Positions 20,152 through 33,344 of a DNA stretch of 35,058 nt are shown here, in pieces; within the stretch, counting starts at the first letter, position 1, and each line of letters starts with the position of its first letter. The DNA comes from Gammaproteobacteria bacterium (GTDB taxonomy: Bacteria > Pseudomonadota > Gammaproteobacteria > Pseudomonadales > Porticoccaceae): positions 1 to 35,058 of the forward strand of contig QNFP01000012.1 in assembly GCA_003645535.1 (NCBI GenBank), given 5' to 3'. Below the pieces are notes generated by a model that was not told the DNA's origin, did no database searches, and saw nothing but the letters and a program-made list of their open reading frames with translations. Position numbers and translations under genes: made by a program.

Positions 20152-22038
20152 ATGCGGCTCCCAGAAATCTATGATGTGATCGTTATTGGTGGCGGACATG
20201 CAGGAACAGAAGCCTGCTTGGCAGCTGCGCGCATGGGCTGTAATACTGTGTTAATCACCCATAATGTGGAAACGTTGGGGCAAATGTCCTGCAATCCGGC
20301 CATAGGCGGGATTGGAAAAAGTCATTTGGTCAAGGAAATAGATGCCCTTGGTGGGGTTATGGGTAGAGCCTCTGACCAGGCCGGCATTCAATTCAGGGTT
20401 CTAAATGTTCGTAAGGGTCCAGCTGTACGCGCTACACGAGTACAGGCAGACAGAGATTTATACCGTAAAGCAGTGCGCGGGGTTTTAGAGAATCAAACCA
20501 ACTTGAGAATCTTTCAGCAGGCAGTTGGAGATCTTTTAGTTGAGCAAGGTGCGATCAGAGGTATTGTCACTGAATCTGGCATCGAAGTTAGAGCTCCTAC
20601 TGTCATTCTTGCAGCCGGCACTTTCCTTGCGGGGAAAATTCACATAGGGATGCAAAATTATGTCGGTGGTCGAGCTGGAGATCAGCCATCCTCGGTGCTG
20701 GCGAAACGGTTGCGAAGCTTACCTTTCAGGGTGGGTCGTCTAAAAACAGGGACTCCTCCGAGAATAGATTCTCGATCTGTAGATTTTAGTGATCTTGCTG
20801 AGCAATGGGGTGATGAGCCCCGCCCAGTGATGTCTTTTTGGGGCAGTACGGATGATCATCCAGCACAAACTTGTTGCTGGATTACCCATACCAATAAAAA
20901 AACCCACGAGATCATAGCGCAGGGGATGGATCGATCACCGCTATATAAGGGGGTGATCGATGGTGTGGGGCCCCGTTACTGTCCGTCTATCGAAGACAAG
21001 GTGGTGCGTTTTGCAGATAAAGCCAGTCACCAGATTTTTATAGAGCCAGAGGGGCTGAATACCAACGAGTTATACCCTAATGGCATATCAACGAGTTTAC
21101 CTTTTGATGTGCAGTTGGAGTTGGTGCACTCAATAAGAGGGTTTGAATCCGCTCATATCACTCGACCTGGCTATGCCATCGAATATGATTTTTTTAATCC
21201 TCAGGATTTAAAATACTCCCTGGAGACAAAATTTATCAAAGGCCTGTACTTTGCTGGTCAGATAAATGGCACTACTGGCTACGAGGAAGCGGCAGCACAG
21301 GGTTTGTTAGCGGGAATCAATGCGGCGTTGCAAGTTAAGGGTGGAAAGCCATGGTGCCCACAGCGTGATGAAGCCTACATAGGTGTTATGGTTGATGATC
21401 TTATTACTCAGGGCACGCAGGAACCGTACCGAATGTTTACCAGCCGGGCGGAATATAGACTGCTTCTACGGGAGGATAATGCTGATCTTCGGTTGACAGC
21501 TAAAGGTTATGAACTGGGCTTAATCGATGAATCGAACTGGCATCGTTTTAATAAAAAATGTGAAGCGATAACTACTGAACGGCTACGTTTGCAGACGACC
21601 TGGATACAACCAGATACAACAGCAGCAAAATGGCTCGAAGAAAAAACCGGCACAAAGTTATCACGGGAATACAATTTGGCGGATTTACTTAAGCGACCTG
21701 AAATCGACTACAAAATGGTGGCAGAATGTTCCAGTAGTCCGCTGGTCGACAAGCAGGTGGCTTTTCAGCTCGATGTAGAAGCCCGCTATGCTGGTTATAT
21801 TGATCGGCAACGCGATGATATAGCGCGTATGCGTCGTCACGAAAACACTTATATTCCAGAAGACTTTGATTATTCTGAGATTAATGGTTTATCCAATGAA
21901 ATTCGGCAAAAGCTTGGGGAAGCGAAACCTGCAACATTAGCTAGAGCTTCTCGTATACCGGGCGTCACTCCGGCAGCGGTATCTTTGTTGCTGATCTATC
22001 TTAAAAAAAGAGCAGGAACAGAAAAGAACATTGCCTGA
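20152..22038 (+). CDS. mnmG: tRNA uridine-5-carboxymethylaminomethyl(34) synthesis enzyme MnmG
   Basis: [75 protein letters not shown]; likely ATG at 20152 (supplied ORF opens at TTG 20131). Confidence 0.98.
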   Translation: MRLPEIYDVIVIGGGHAGTEACLAAARMGCNTVLITHNVETLGQMSCNPAIGGIGKSHLVKEIDALGGVMGRASDQAGIQFRVLNVRKGPAVRATRVQADRDLYRKAVRGVLENQTNLRIFQQAVGDLLVEQGAIRGIVTESGIEVRAPTVILAAGTFLAGKIHIGMQNYVGGRAGDQPSSVLAKRLRSLPFRVGRLKTGTPPRIDSRSVDFSDLAEQWGDEPRPVMSFWGSTDDHPAQTCCWITHTNKKTHEIIAQGMDRSPLYKGVIDGVGPRYCPSIEDKVVRFADKASHQIFIEPEGLNTNELYPNGISTSLPFDVQLELVHSIRGFESAHITRPGYAIEYDFFNPQDLKYSLETKFIKGLYFAGQINGTTGYEEAAAQGLLAGINAALQVKGGKPWCPQRDEAYIGVMVDDLITQGTQEPYRMFTSRAEYRLLLREDNADLRLTAKGYELGLIDESNWHRFNKKCEAITTERLRLQTTWIQPDTTAAKWLEEKTGTKLSREYNLADLLKRPEIDYKMVAECSSSPLVDKQVAFQLDVEARYAGYIDRQRDDIARMRRHENTYIPEDFDYSEINGLSNEIRQKLGEAKPATLARASRIPGVTPAAVSLLLIYLKKRAGTEKNIA

Positions 22039-22696
22039 TCAAGAGCAAAATGCCCAGTTGTTCGAGCTAGAGGTTCGTCTAAGGGAAGGATTGAGCGAAC
22101 TCGATCAACGTTACACTGATCAACAAATACAAAAGTTAATTCAGTATTTATCTTTGCTTGACCGTTGGAATGCAACTTTTAATCTCACAGCCATAAAAAA
22201 TCCTGACACAATGTTAACTCGACATGTGCTTGATAGTTTAGCAATAGCGCCTTATCTACATGGCGAACGGTTTATTGATGTGGGCACTGGTGCGGGTTTG
22301 CCCGGTATTCCATTAGCTATCGTTAACCCGCACCACCAGTACACATTGCTGGACAGTAACGGTAAAAAAACGCGGTTTTTATTTCAGGCAAAGGCGCTAC
22401 TGAATTTAACTAATGTCCAGGAAGTCCAGCAGCGGGTAGAGTTATACCGGGCAAAAGATGGATATGACGGAATTTTAAGTCGCGCTTTTACGTCTCTTGC
22501 GGAAATGGTGCGCAGCACACAGCACTTATTGGCGCCGGATGGACGCTTTTTTGCAATGAAAGGTAAATTACCAGGTCTGGAATTAAACCAGTTGCCAAAA
22601 AACTACCATGTCGAAGCGGTTATAAAATTGACTGTTCCACAGCTTCAGGAAGAGCGACATCTGGTTATTATTAGGCGAAGGTTAGGTAAAGGTTAG
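22031..22696 (+). CDS. rsmG: 16S rRNA (guanine(527)-N(7))-methyltransferase RsmG
   Basis: [50 protein letters not shown]; 8-nt overlap with mnmG. Confidence 0.97.
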   Translation: MPDQEQNAQLFELEVRLREGLSELDQRYTDQQIQKLIQYLSLLDRWNATFNLTAIKNPDTMLTRHVLDSLAIAPYLHGERFIDVGTGAGLPGIPLAIVNPHHQYTLLDSNGKKTRFLFQAKALLNLTNVQEVQQRVELYRAKDGYDGILSRAFTSLAEMVRSTQHLLAPDGRFFAMKGKLPGLELNQLPKNYHVEAVIKLTVPQLQEERHLVIIRRRLGKG

Positions 22697-22727
22697 GTGA
22701 ATATTAAGTGAACAAGAAGGTGATAAA

Positions 22728-23531
22728 TTGACACCAACCTATGCCATTGCCAACCAAAAGGGAGGTGTTGGTAAAACCACAACTAGCGTGAATTTAGCTG
22801 CTTCTCTTGCTCATATTGGTAAGCGCGTATTACTGGTGGATATGGATCCACAGGGCAACGCGACCACTGGTAGCGGTGTGGAAAAAAATGAACTGGAAAT
22901 AACTGTTTGTGAGGTTTTGTCTGAGCAGGTCAGTATTAAGCGCGCAATTATCTCAGACCTGGCTGCAGGTTATGATTTATTGCCGGCAAATGGTGATCTA
23001 ATAGCAGCAGAGGTCTACCTGTTAAAAGAGCAGGGTAGAGAAAAAAACCTGAAAATTGCTTTTACGGAGCTTGATGATTATTACGATGTAGTGATTATCG
23101 ATTGTCCTCCAGCCCTGAATATGTTGACGGTCAATGCCTTGACTGCAAGTGATCGACTTATTATTCCCATGCAGTGTGAATACTATGCGCTGGAAGGTTT
23201 GTCAGCGTTAGTTGGTACCGTAGCTAAAATTGTCAAGACCGTGAATCCCAGACTTCGGGTGGAGGGGATTTTACGCACTATGTATGATCCGCGTAACACG
23301 CTTACTAATGAAGTATCTAATCAATTACATAAGTATTTTGGTGATCGGGTTTATCAAACGGTGATACCGCGCAATATCCGTCTGGCCGAAGCACCCAGTC
23401 ATGGTAAGCCAGCACTGGTATATGACCGCTCTTCCAAAGGAGCTATTGCTTATTTAGGTATGGCGGAAGAATTAATTCGTCGCAGTAATAATGGTCGGCA
23501 GACGGATAACGACAAGCCAGCGACCACGTAA
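22728..23531 (+). CDS. parA: Chromosome partitioning ATPase ParA/Soj
   Basis: IANQKGGVGKTTTSVNLAASLA deviant Walker A; VDMDPQGNATTGSG. Confidence 0.97.
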   Translation: MTPTYAIANQKGGVGKTTTSVNLAASLAHIGKRVLLVDMDPQGNATTGSGVEKNELEITVCEVLSEQVSIKRAIISDLAAGYDLLPANGDLIAAEVYLLKEQGREKNLKIAFTELDDYYDVVIIDCPPALNMLTVNALTASDRLIIPMQCEYYALEGLSALVGTVAKIVKTVNPRLRVEGILRTMYDPRNTLTNEVSNQLHKYFGDRVYQTVIPRNIRLAEAPSHGKPALVYDRSSKGAIAYLGMAEELIRRSNNGRQTDNDKPATT

Positions 23532-23544
23532 TGGAAAAATCACT

Positions 23545-24423
23545 ATGAATAGCAAACGAAAAGGGCTTGGTAAGGGGCTGGATGCTTTGCTCGGATTGCA
23601 GGATGAAGAATTGGCTGTTGAATCTGCTAACGGCCAACAGGTTATCGATACAGGACTAAGAGAATTGCCGGTTGAGTGGTTGCAACGCGGTCAATACCAA
23701 CCTCGCCAGGACATTAATCAGCAAGCATTGCAGGAACTGGCGGACTCCATTAGCGAACAGGGCGTTATGCAGCCCATCCTGGTGCGGGCACTGGGTGAGG
23801 ATAGTTACGAGATTGTCGCCGGAGAACGGAGGTGGCGGGCGGCGCAACTGGCTGGAATTAGTACCGTGCCAGTTTTAATCAGAGACCTGTCTGATCAGCA
23901 GGCACTTGCTATAGCGTTGATTGAAAACATTCAACGAGAAAACCTCAATGCTATGGAAGAGGCCAGGGGCCTGGTGCGGCTGCAGGAAGAATTTAATTAT
24001 AGCCAGCAACAGGTAGCGAAAGCCGTGGGTAAATCACGATCAGCAGTTGCTAATTTGATGCGGTTAACGACTTTGCGGCAGGATGTAGCGACCATGTTAG
24101 AGCGGGGTGATCTGGAGATGGGCCATGGTCGAGCATTGTTGGCTCTGGAAGATCGACAGCAGATCGCAACTGCGCGGATAGTGGCTGAAAAGGGACTGTC
24201 GGTGAGAGAAACAGAGGCTCTGGTGCGACGGACACTTCAGCACAAAGAGTCTCCCAACAGCTCGGCTACTGCTGATCCTGATATCACTAGATTACAGGAA
24301 CGTTTGTCAATGTTACTGGGGGCAGGCGTTAAAATAGCGCATCGCGCGGGGGGCAAGGGGAAGATGACGATCAGTTATAACAGCGTCGAGGAGCTGGAAG
24401 GTATCCTTGAGCATATCAAGTGA
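23545..24423 (+). CDS. parB: Chromosome partitioning protein ParB/Spo0J
   Basis: KGLGKGLDALLG N-terminus, GERRWRAAQLAG, IENIQRENLNAMEEA, helix-turn-helix KSRSAVANLMRL; likely ATG at 23545. Confidence 0.97.
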   Translation: MNSKRKGLGKGLDALLGLQDEELAVESANGQQVIDTGLRELPVEWLQRGQYQPRQDINQQALQELADSISEQGVMQPILVRALGEDSYEIVAGERRWRAAQLAGISTVPVLIRDLSDQQALAIALIENIQRENLNAMEEARGLVRLQEEFNYSQQQVAKAVGKSRSAVANLMRLTTLRQDVATMLERGDLEMGHGRALLALEDRQQIATARIVAEKGLSVRETEALVRRTLQHKESPNSSATADPDITRLQERLSMLLGAGVKIAHRAGGKGKMTISYNSVEELEGILEHIK

Positions 24424-24483
24424 TTCTAGATCCCAAGTTTGCGGTTTAGTAGCGAGCAAAATGTTCGTTGATGTCAGAGTATG

Positions 24484-24512
24484 TTGATTCACCCCATTAA
24501 CATGACTATAAT
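24484..24512 (+). promoter_or_regulatory. Sigma-70-type promoter for the atp operon
   Basis: TTGATT (24484-24489), 17-bp spacer, TATAAT (24507-24512), about 90 bp upstream of atpI. Confidence 0.65.
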
Positions 24513-24602
24513 GCGCCGCGCTTACGATGGCCTCAACCGGCTAACAGTGACAAGGGATTTAATTCCTCTGAATATTTCTCAGTTAAGGCTTGCAACAGAG
24601 CA

Positions 24603-25007
24603 ATGATCAGAGTTCGTCATGGTGACCTGGAACTTGCCCTGTACATTGGTCTTGTTCAGCTGGTTATATCTTTGTTATTGGCTGGGGCATTGATGCTCAT
24701 AAACCCAGTTACAAGCTCGGCGGCATTAGCCGGTGGTTTGACGGGATTGTTAGCAAGTGCTTGTTTTGCATTGATTTGTCTAAGGTCTGATGACCAGAGG
24801 TCGGCAGCTAAGATTGTAGTCGATTTTTACCTGGCCCAGGCAGCAAAGTGGATAGTGGTCGTGGTTAGTATGGCCATTAGCTTTATATATTTACCAGCCT
24901 TTGATGAAGGGATTGACGAAGGGATAAATGTATTAGCGCTATTTGGTGCTTTTTTGTTAACACAAAGTGCGTATATCGCTGTACCGGTATTTTTGAAGAA
25001 AACGTAG
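24603..25007 (+). CDS. atpI: ATP synthase subunit I
   Basis: Small four-TM protein directly upstream of atpB; position and hydrophobicity match AtpI. Confidence 0.85.
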   Translation: MIRVRHGDLELALYIGLVQLVISLLLAGALMLINPVTSSAALAGGLTGLLASACFALICLRSDDQRSAAKIVVDFYLAQAAKWIVVVVSMAISFIYLPAFDEGIDEGINVLALFGAFLLTQSAYIAVPVFLKKT

Positions 25008-25095
25008 AATTTGATATCAGCTGTTGTTCGTCAGAGACCTTGATCAACTGTCGTTGGTCACACGCCAGTCTCGCTACGATTCAACAGGCTAAAGC

Positions 25096-25967
<872 letters not shown>

Positions 25968-26090
25968 GGTAAGGCGATACCAGTTAAAGCGGTATCAAAT
26001 AAGTAAAGTTCGACTAAGCAAGGTTCGACCAGGCATTAACGAAAAGTTTAGTGCAACAAAATAGTAACAACACTTTAAACGACATTTTAA

Positions 26091-26345
<255 letters not shown>

Positions 26346-26395
26346 AACTTGATCGTTAAGATCCAGGTTAAGCTGATTAAACAAGAGGTGCTGGT

Positions 26396-26866
26396 GTGAA
26401 TATCAATGCAACAATGCTGGGCCAGATTATATCTTTCGCCATCTTTGTATGGTTTTGCCTAAAGTTTGTCTGGCCGCCGTTGATCGCGGCTATGGAAGAG
26501 CGCAAGGTGAAGATCGCCGATGGTCTTGACGCGGCAGATCGTGCAATGCGCGATCTGCAATTGGCACAGGATAAAGTGGTTGATCAGCTGAAAGAAGCTA
26601 AACAAGACGCCGCGGTTATTATCGATGAGGCCAAAAAACGTGCTGGTCAAATCGTTGAAGAGTCTAAAGATAAGGCGCGGGAAGAAGGCGAGCGTTTAAT
26701 CGTCGCAGCGCAGGCCGAAATTGAACAGCAATCAAACCGGGCGCGTGAAGAATTGCGCAGCCAGGTTGCCACACTGGCCATAGCGGGTGCCGAAAAGATA
26801 CTGGAACGTTCAGTTGATGATGCTGACAATCGCGCCCTGGTTGATCAGTTAGCAGCTCAACTGTAG
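26396..26866 (+). CDS. atpF: F0F1 ATP synthase subunit B
   Basis: MNINATMLGQIISFAIFVWFCLKFVWPPLIAAMEERKVKIADGL; GTG start. Confidence 0.98.
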   Translation: MNINATMLGQIISFAIFVWFCLKFVWPPLIAAMEERKVKIADGLDAADRAMRDLQLAQDKVVDQLKEAKQDAAVIIDEAKKRAGQIVEESKDKAREEGERLIVAAQAEIEQQSNRAREELRSQVATLAIAGAEKILERSVDDADNRALVDQLAAQL

Positions 26867-26881
26867 ATCTAAGAGGTAGCT

Positions 26882-27418
26882 ATGGCAGAATTAAGCACAT
26901 TAGCAAGACCTTATGCCAGGGCAGCTTTTGAGTTTGCTGATCAGGCTGATGAACTAGAACGCTGGTCCGGGCTATTGAGCCTGCTGTCAATACTAGCGCA
27001 GCAGGAAACGATAGCTGAGTTGTTTAATTCACCCAGTGAAACACCAGCGGGAAAGGCTAAAAAGTTGATCGATATTTGTGCCGAAGAAATATCGCTGCAG
27101 GGAAAAAACTTTATACATATCCTGGCTGAAAACCGACGCCTCACCTTGCTGCCTGAAATCGGTATCCTGTTTCAGGCATTGAAAGCTGAGCGGGAAAAAA
27201 CCATGACGGTAGAAGTGGTTTCAGCAAGTGAGATGAGCGCTGAGCAACAAGTCGGGTTGGTAAGCGCCCTGAAAGAGCGCTTGCAACGAACAGTTAGTAT
27301 CAATGTGTCCGTAGACCCAACTCTCCTGGGTGGCGCGGTAATTCGCGCTGGTGACACAATCATTGACGGATCCGTTCGCGGCCGTCTGGCCAAGTTTGCC
27401 GAAGCTATAAATTCGTAG
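26882..27418 (+). CDS. atpH: F0F1 ATP synthase subunit delta
   Basis: [40 protein letters not shown]. Confidence 0.98.
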   Translation: MAELSTLARPYARAAFEFADQADELERWSGLLSLLSILAQQETIAELFNSPSETPAGKAKKLIDICAEEISLQGKNFIHILAENRRLTLLPEIGILFQALKAEREKTMTVEVVSASEMSAEQQVGLVSALKERLQRTVSINVSVDPTLLGGAVIRAGDTIIDGSVRGRLAKFAEAINS

Positions 27419-27434
27419 GCTCGAGGTATTTAGA

Positions 27435-28979
27435 ATGCAGCAATTGAATCCATCTGAAATCAGTGAAATTATCAAGCAACGCATAGATAATTTAGAGATT
27501 TCTACTGAAGCACAGAATGAAGGCACTATCGTATCAGTGTCGGACGGTATTGTGCGTATTCACGGCCTTGCCGATGTCATGTTCGGTGAGATGATTGAAT
27601 TTGATGACGGTCTCTATGGCATGGCCCTCAACCTTGAGCGCGATTCCGTAGGTGCGGTTGTGCTCGGTGACTACCAGGCGCTCGCTGAAGGGCAAAAAGC
27701 CCGCTGTACTGGCCGTATACTGGAAGTACCTATTGGTCCAGAGCTTGAAGGTCGGGTGGTTGATGCTTTAGGTATACCCATCGATGGTAAGGGCCCAGTT
27801 GAAGCTAAGTTGACCGATGCTCTCGAAAAAGTCGCGCCGGGCGTTATCGAAAGACAATCTGTTGATCAGCCGGTTCAAACTGGATTGAAAGCGATTGATG
27901 CCATGGTCCCAGTGGGCCGCGGTCAACGAGAGCTTATAATTGGTGATCGCCAGATTGGTAAAACAGCAATCGCCATTGATGCCATTATTAACCAGAAAAA
28001 CACCGGCATTAAATGTATTTATGTTGCTATTGGTCAAAAGGCATCAACGGTTGCAAACATTGTCCGTAAGCTGGAAGAACACGGCGCGATGGCGCATACA
28101 ACTGTTGTGGCCGCGACGGCATCGGACCCTGCATCAATGCAATACCTGGCGCCCTACGCTGGTTGTACGATGGGTGAGTACTATCGAGATCGCGGTCAGG
28201 ACGCGTTGATTATTTATGATGATTTAACCAAGCAAGCCTGGGCCTATCGTCAGGTTTCATTGCTATTAAGACGTCCTCCCGGTCGAGAAGCGTACCCTGG
28301 TGATGTATTTTATCTGCATTCACGATTGCTGGAACGATCCGCTCGTGTCAACGTCGATTACGTGGAAAAGTTCACTAATGGTGAAGTTAAAGGCCAAACA
28401 GGTTCGCTGACAGCCCTGCCCATCATTGAAACTCAGGCTGGTGACGTGTCGGCCTTTGTACCGACTAACGTTATTTCTATTACCGATGGACAAATTTTTG
28501 TTGAAACAGATCTGTTTAACTCCGGTATCCGGCCGGCGATGAATGCTGGTTTGTCAGTGTCGCGAGTGGGTGGTGCTGCTCAGACTAAAATTATTAAAAA
28601 ACTCGGTGGTGGTATTCGTTTAGCGCTAGCACAGTATCGTGAGTTGGCCGCGTTTTCTCAGTTTGCGTCGGATCTTGATGATGCTACCCGCGAACAGCTT
28701 GAGCATGGTCAGCGAGTAACTGAGCTGATGAAGCAAGGTCAGTATTCGCCTTTGAGTGTGGCCGAGATGGGCGTATCGCTTTATGCCGCGAATGAAGGCT
28801 ATTTGAAAGAAGTTCCCGTCGCAAAAATCGGCGATTTTGAATCAGCTTTGTTGTCTTATATGAATACCGAACATGGTGACCTGATGGCCCGGGTCAATGA
28901 GAGTGGTGACTGGAGCGATGATATTGAAGCGGGCTATAAAGCTGCGTTAGATAAATTTGCAGCCAGCCAAACCTGGTAG
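27435..28979 (+). CDS. atpA: F0F1 ATP synthase subunit alpha
   Basis: [15 protein letters not shown] Walker [19 protein letters not shown]. Confidence 0.99.
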   Translation: MQQLNPSEISEIIKQRIDNLEISTEAQNEGTIVSVSDGIVRIHGLADVMFGEMIEFDDGLYGMALNLERDSVGAVVLGDYQALAEGQKARCTGRILEVPIGPELEGRVVDALGIPIDGKGPVEAKLTDALEKVAPGVIERQSVDQPVQTGLKAIDAMVPVGRGQRELIIGDRQIGKTAIAIDAIINQKNTGIKCIYVAIGQKASTVANIVRKLEEHGAMAHTTVVAATASDPASMQYLAPYAGCTMGEYYRDRGQDALIIYDDLTKQAWAYRQVSLLLRRPPGREAYPGDVFYLHSRLLERSARVNVDYVEKFTNGEVKGQTGSLTALPIIETQAGDVSAFVPTNVISITDGQIFVETDLFNSGIRPAMNAGLSVSRVGGAAQTKIIKKLGGGIRLALAQYRELAAFSQFASDLDDATREQLEHGQRVTELMKQGQYSPLSVAEMGVSLYAANEGYLKEVPVAKIGDFESALLSYMNTEHGDLMARVNESGDWSDDIEAGYKAALDKFAASQTW

Positions 28980-29037
28980 GCGGTTGGTACGCGGAGCTAT
29001 TATTACGGCATATCGGTTGAGCAAGAGGTAATCATTT

Positions 29038-29898
29038 ATGGCCGTCGGTAAAGAAGTTAAAACCAAGATCAACAGTGTAAAAAGTACTCAGAAGATCACC
29101 AGTGCCATGGAAATGGTGGCGGCCAGTAAAATGCGCCGCGCTCAGGATCGTATGTCCCTGGGTAAGCCCTACGCACAGCGTATCAGGGCTGTAATTGGTC
29201 ATATCGCCAACGCATCACCGGAATATCGACACAAGTACCTTGAAGATCGCGAAGTAAAACGAGTCGGTTATATTCTTGTTTCGACAGACCGCGGTTTGTG
29301 TGGTGGCCTGAACATTAATTTATTCAAAGCTGTGTTGAAAACCACGAAAGTGTGGGCAGATCAGGGCGTTGATGTTGATATATGCGCCATCGGCGGTAAG
29401 GCGTCGGCTTTTTTCGGCGGCGTTGGTGGCAACGTGGTGGCCACAGTTCGAGATATGGGTGATCAGCCGGTTGCTGGAGAACTGATTGGCAGTGTCAAAG
29501 TCATGCTCGATGCTTTTGATGAGGGCCGTATAGACAAACTATTTTTGGTGTCCAATGAATTTGTGAACACCATGACCCAGGCAGCAAAGGTCGAGCAGTT
29601 ATTACCCTTGCAGGCGGAAGAAGATGAAAATCTGAAGCATTATTGGGATTATATCTACGAACCCGATGCCAGGGATCTTCTCGATGGTTTGATGACGCGC
29701 TATATAGAGTCACAGGTGTATCAGGGCGTGGTTGAGAACAAGGCCTGCGAACAGGCCGCTCGAATGATTGCCATGAAGAACGCTACTGATAATGCGGGTG
29801 AGCTGATTGATGAGCTTGAACTGCTGTATAACAAAGCCAGACAGGCAGCGATTACTCAGGAATTATCAGAAATTGTTAGTGGAGCTGCAGCGGTTTAA
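29038..29898 (+). CDS. atpG: F0F1 ATP synthase subunit gamma
   Basis: [49 protein letters not shown]. Confidence 0.99.
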   Translation: MAVGKEVKTKINSVKSTQKITSAMEMVAASKMRRAQDRMSLGKPYAQRIRAVIGHIANASPEYRHKYLEDREVKRVGYILVSTDRGLCGGLNINLFKAVLKTTKVWADQGVDVDICAIGGKASAFFGGVGGNVVATVRDMGDQPVAGELIGSVKVMLDAFDEGRIDKLFLVSNEFVNTMTQAAKVEQLLPLQAEEDENLKHYWDYIYEPDARDLLDGLMTRYIESQVYQGVVENKACEQAARMIAMKNATDNAGELIDELELLYNKARQAAITQELSEIVSGAAAV

Positions 29899-29922
29899 TT
29901 CAGCGCAGCATGTTAGTAATAG

Positions 29923-31335
<1,413 letters not shown>

Positions 31336-31354
31336 AGCAGCTGGTGAGTAATTG

Positions 31355-31789
31355 ATGATGGCGATGACAATCCATTGCGATATTGTAAGTGCGGAACAAG
31401 CGCTCTTTTCGGGCCTGGTGGAGATGGTTATTGCCACTGGTACGCTGGGTGAACTAGGTATTAACTATGGTCATGCACCTTTGCTGACCGGACTTAAACC
31501 CGGGGCTTTGCGTTTGCTAAAAGAAGGCGGAGAAGAAGAAATATTTTATCTGTCCGGAGGCTTTCTGGAGGTTCAGCCCGGTGTTATTTCGATTCTTGCC
31601 GATACTGCATTACGTGCCGATACGATTGATGAAGCGGCTGCGCTGGAGGCACAAAAACAGGCAGAGCTTGATATGAAGAACCTGAGCGGAGAAATAGATT
31701 ACTCTCTGGCCGCTTCTCGTCTGGCCGAGGCAACCGCACAATTACGTACCGTAGAGGAACTGCGAAAGCGTGCTCGCTCTTTAGGATAA
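31355..31789 (+). CDS. atpC: F0F1 ATP synthase subunit epsilon
   Basis: [45 protein letters not shown]; start ambiguous among clustered ATGs. Confidence 0.97.
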   Translation: MMAMTIHCDIVSAEQALFSGLVEMVIATGTLGELGINYGHAPLLTGLKPGALRLLKEGGEEEIFYLSGGFLEVQPGVISILADTALRADTIDEAAALEAQKQAELDMKNLSGEIDYSLAASRLAEATAQLRTVEELRKRARSLG

Positions 31790-31814
31790 AGGTATAGTTT
31801 AGAGTCAATCTATT

Positions 31815-31839
31815 AAAGGCAGCGGAAGCTGCCTTTTTT
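31815..31839 (+). terminator. Rho-independent terminator of the atp operon
   Basis: AAAGGCAGC-GGAA-GCTGCCTTT followed by a T run. Confidence 0.93.
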
Positions 31840-31931
31840 GTGGGCGATCAGACAAAAATAGCCAATAAAAGTGTTAATTTACACAGTGTGTTTTAGACTA
31901 CAGGGTCGATACAAGCTGGAGGTAGCCTGGA

Positions 31932-33332
31932 ATGGCCATTGACGTGATAATACTTGCCGCCGGGCAAGGCACTAGAATGAAATCTGCGCTGCCAAAAGTG
32001 CTGCACCCACTGGGCGGGAAGCCACTTTTGGCTCACGTCATTGATACCGTTAATCACCTTGATGGTGCCCAGATTACCATCGTGGTTGGGCATCAAGCTG
32101 AAGCAATTAAAGACAACTTTACTGATAATAATATTAATTGGGCAGAACAAACAGATCAATTGGGCACCGCCCATGCAGTTGCTCAGGCGTTGCCGTATTT
32201 AAGGAACAACAGCCAGGCTTTAATTGTTTATGGTGATGTGCCCTTAATTGAACTGGAAACCTTGACTGCATTGGTTGATAGCGTAAATGAAAGCGCTCTC
32301 CGCTTATTGACTGCTCAACTGGCTAATCCGACGGGGTATGGGCGTATTGTTCGCGCTGATAATGATGACGGAGATGGTGAGGTTGTCGCTATTGTTGAAC
32401 AAAAGGATGCCACACCAGAGCAGCTTGAAATCAGTGAAATCAATACCGGAGTTATGTGCTTGCCGAGTGAAAGCCTGAAAAGCTGGATACCGGAAATAAA
32501 ATCCGATAACGTGCAGAAAGAATATTATCTCACCGATATTATTGCTGTCGCTAAGGCCCATGGGCATAGAATTATAACCAGTCAACCCAGATCATTAAAT
32601 GAAGTGGAAGGTGTTAACACTCGGCTGCAACTGGCTAAGCTTGAAAGAGCTTATCAGGCGCAAATAGCTAATCGTTTGATGGATGCCGGGGTTAGTCTGG
32701 CTGACCCTCAGCGTTTTGATTGTCGTGGTGACCTAAAGGTCGGCACCGATGTTTTCATCGATCTAAATTGCCTATTCGAAGGCAATGTTTGTCTTGGCAA
32801 CGGTGTTCGTATAGGCCCCAACTGCGTAATTGCTAATGCCAATATTGGTAACGATGTGGCGATCAAAGCCAATACGGTGATAGAGGGTTCTACTAGCAAA
32901 GGTCTGGTGACAGTTGGTGACAGGGTGCAAATCGGCCCTTTTGCCAGGCTTCGGGAGGGTACGACGCTGGCCGAGGATGTGCGTATTGGTAACTTTGTCG
33001 AAACAAAAAAGGCCCTGTTGGGAAGTGCCAGTAAAGCCAACCATCTCAGCTATTTAGGTGATGCTCAAATTGGCGAGGGTGTGAATATAGGTGCGGGTAC
33101 TATTACCTGTAACTATGACGGGGTAAACAAGCATCAAACAAAAATAGACGATGGCGCGTTTATTGGTTCGAATACGTCCCTTGTTGCGCCGGTTTCCATT
33201 GGTGGTGGTGCAACCATAGGCGCTGGGTCGACTATTTGTAAAGCAGTGCCCGCCGATAATCTCTCGGTGGGGCGGGGCATTCAACGCAATATAAAAGGCT
33301 GGGCGCGGCCAGTCAAAAAAAAGCAAGACTAA
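31932..33332 (+). CDS. glmU: Bifunctional UDP-N-acetylglucosamine pyrophosphorylase / glucosamine-1-phosphate N-acetyltransferase
   Basis: VIILAAGQGTRMKSALPKVLHPLGGKPLLAHVID; left-handed beta-helix hexapeptide repeats; KANHLSYLGDAQIGEGVNIGAGTITCNYDG. Confidence 0.99.
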   Translation: MAIDVIILAAGQGTRMKSALPKVLHPLGGKPLLAHVIDTVNHLDGAQITIVVGHQAEAIKDNFTDNNINWAEQTDQLGTAHAVAQALPYLRNNSQALIVYGDVPLIELETLTALVDSVNESALRLLTAQLANPTGYGRIVRADNDDGDGEVVAIVEQKDATPEQLEISEINTGVMCLPSESLKSWIPEIKSDNVQKEYYLTDIIAVAKAHGHRIITSQPRSLNEVEGVNTRLQLAKLERAYQAQIANRLMDAGVSLADPQRFDCRGDLKVGTDVFIDLNCLFEGNVCLGNGVRIGPNCVIANANIGNDVAIKANTVIEGSTSKGLVTVGDRVQIGPFARLREGTTLAEDVRIGNFVETKKALLGSASKANHLSYLGDAQIGEGVNIGAGTITCNYDGVNKHQTKIDDGAFIGSNTSLVAPVSIGGGATIGAGSTICKAVPADNLSVGRGIQRNIKGWARPVKKKQD

Positions 33333-33344
33333 GGGGACGGGACT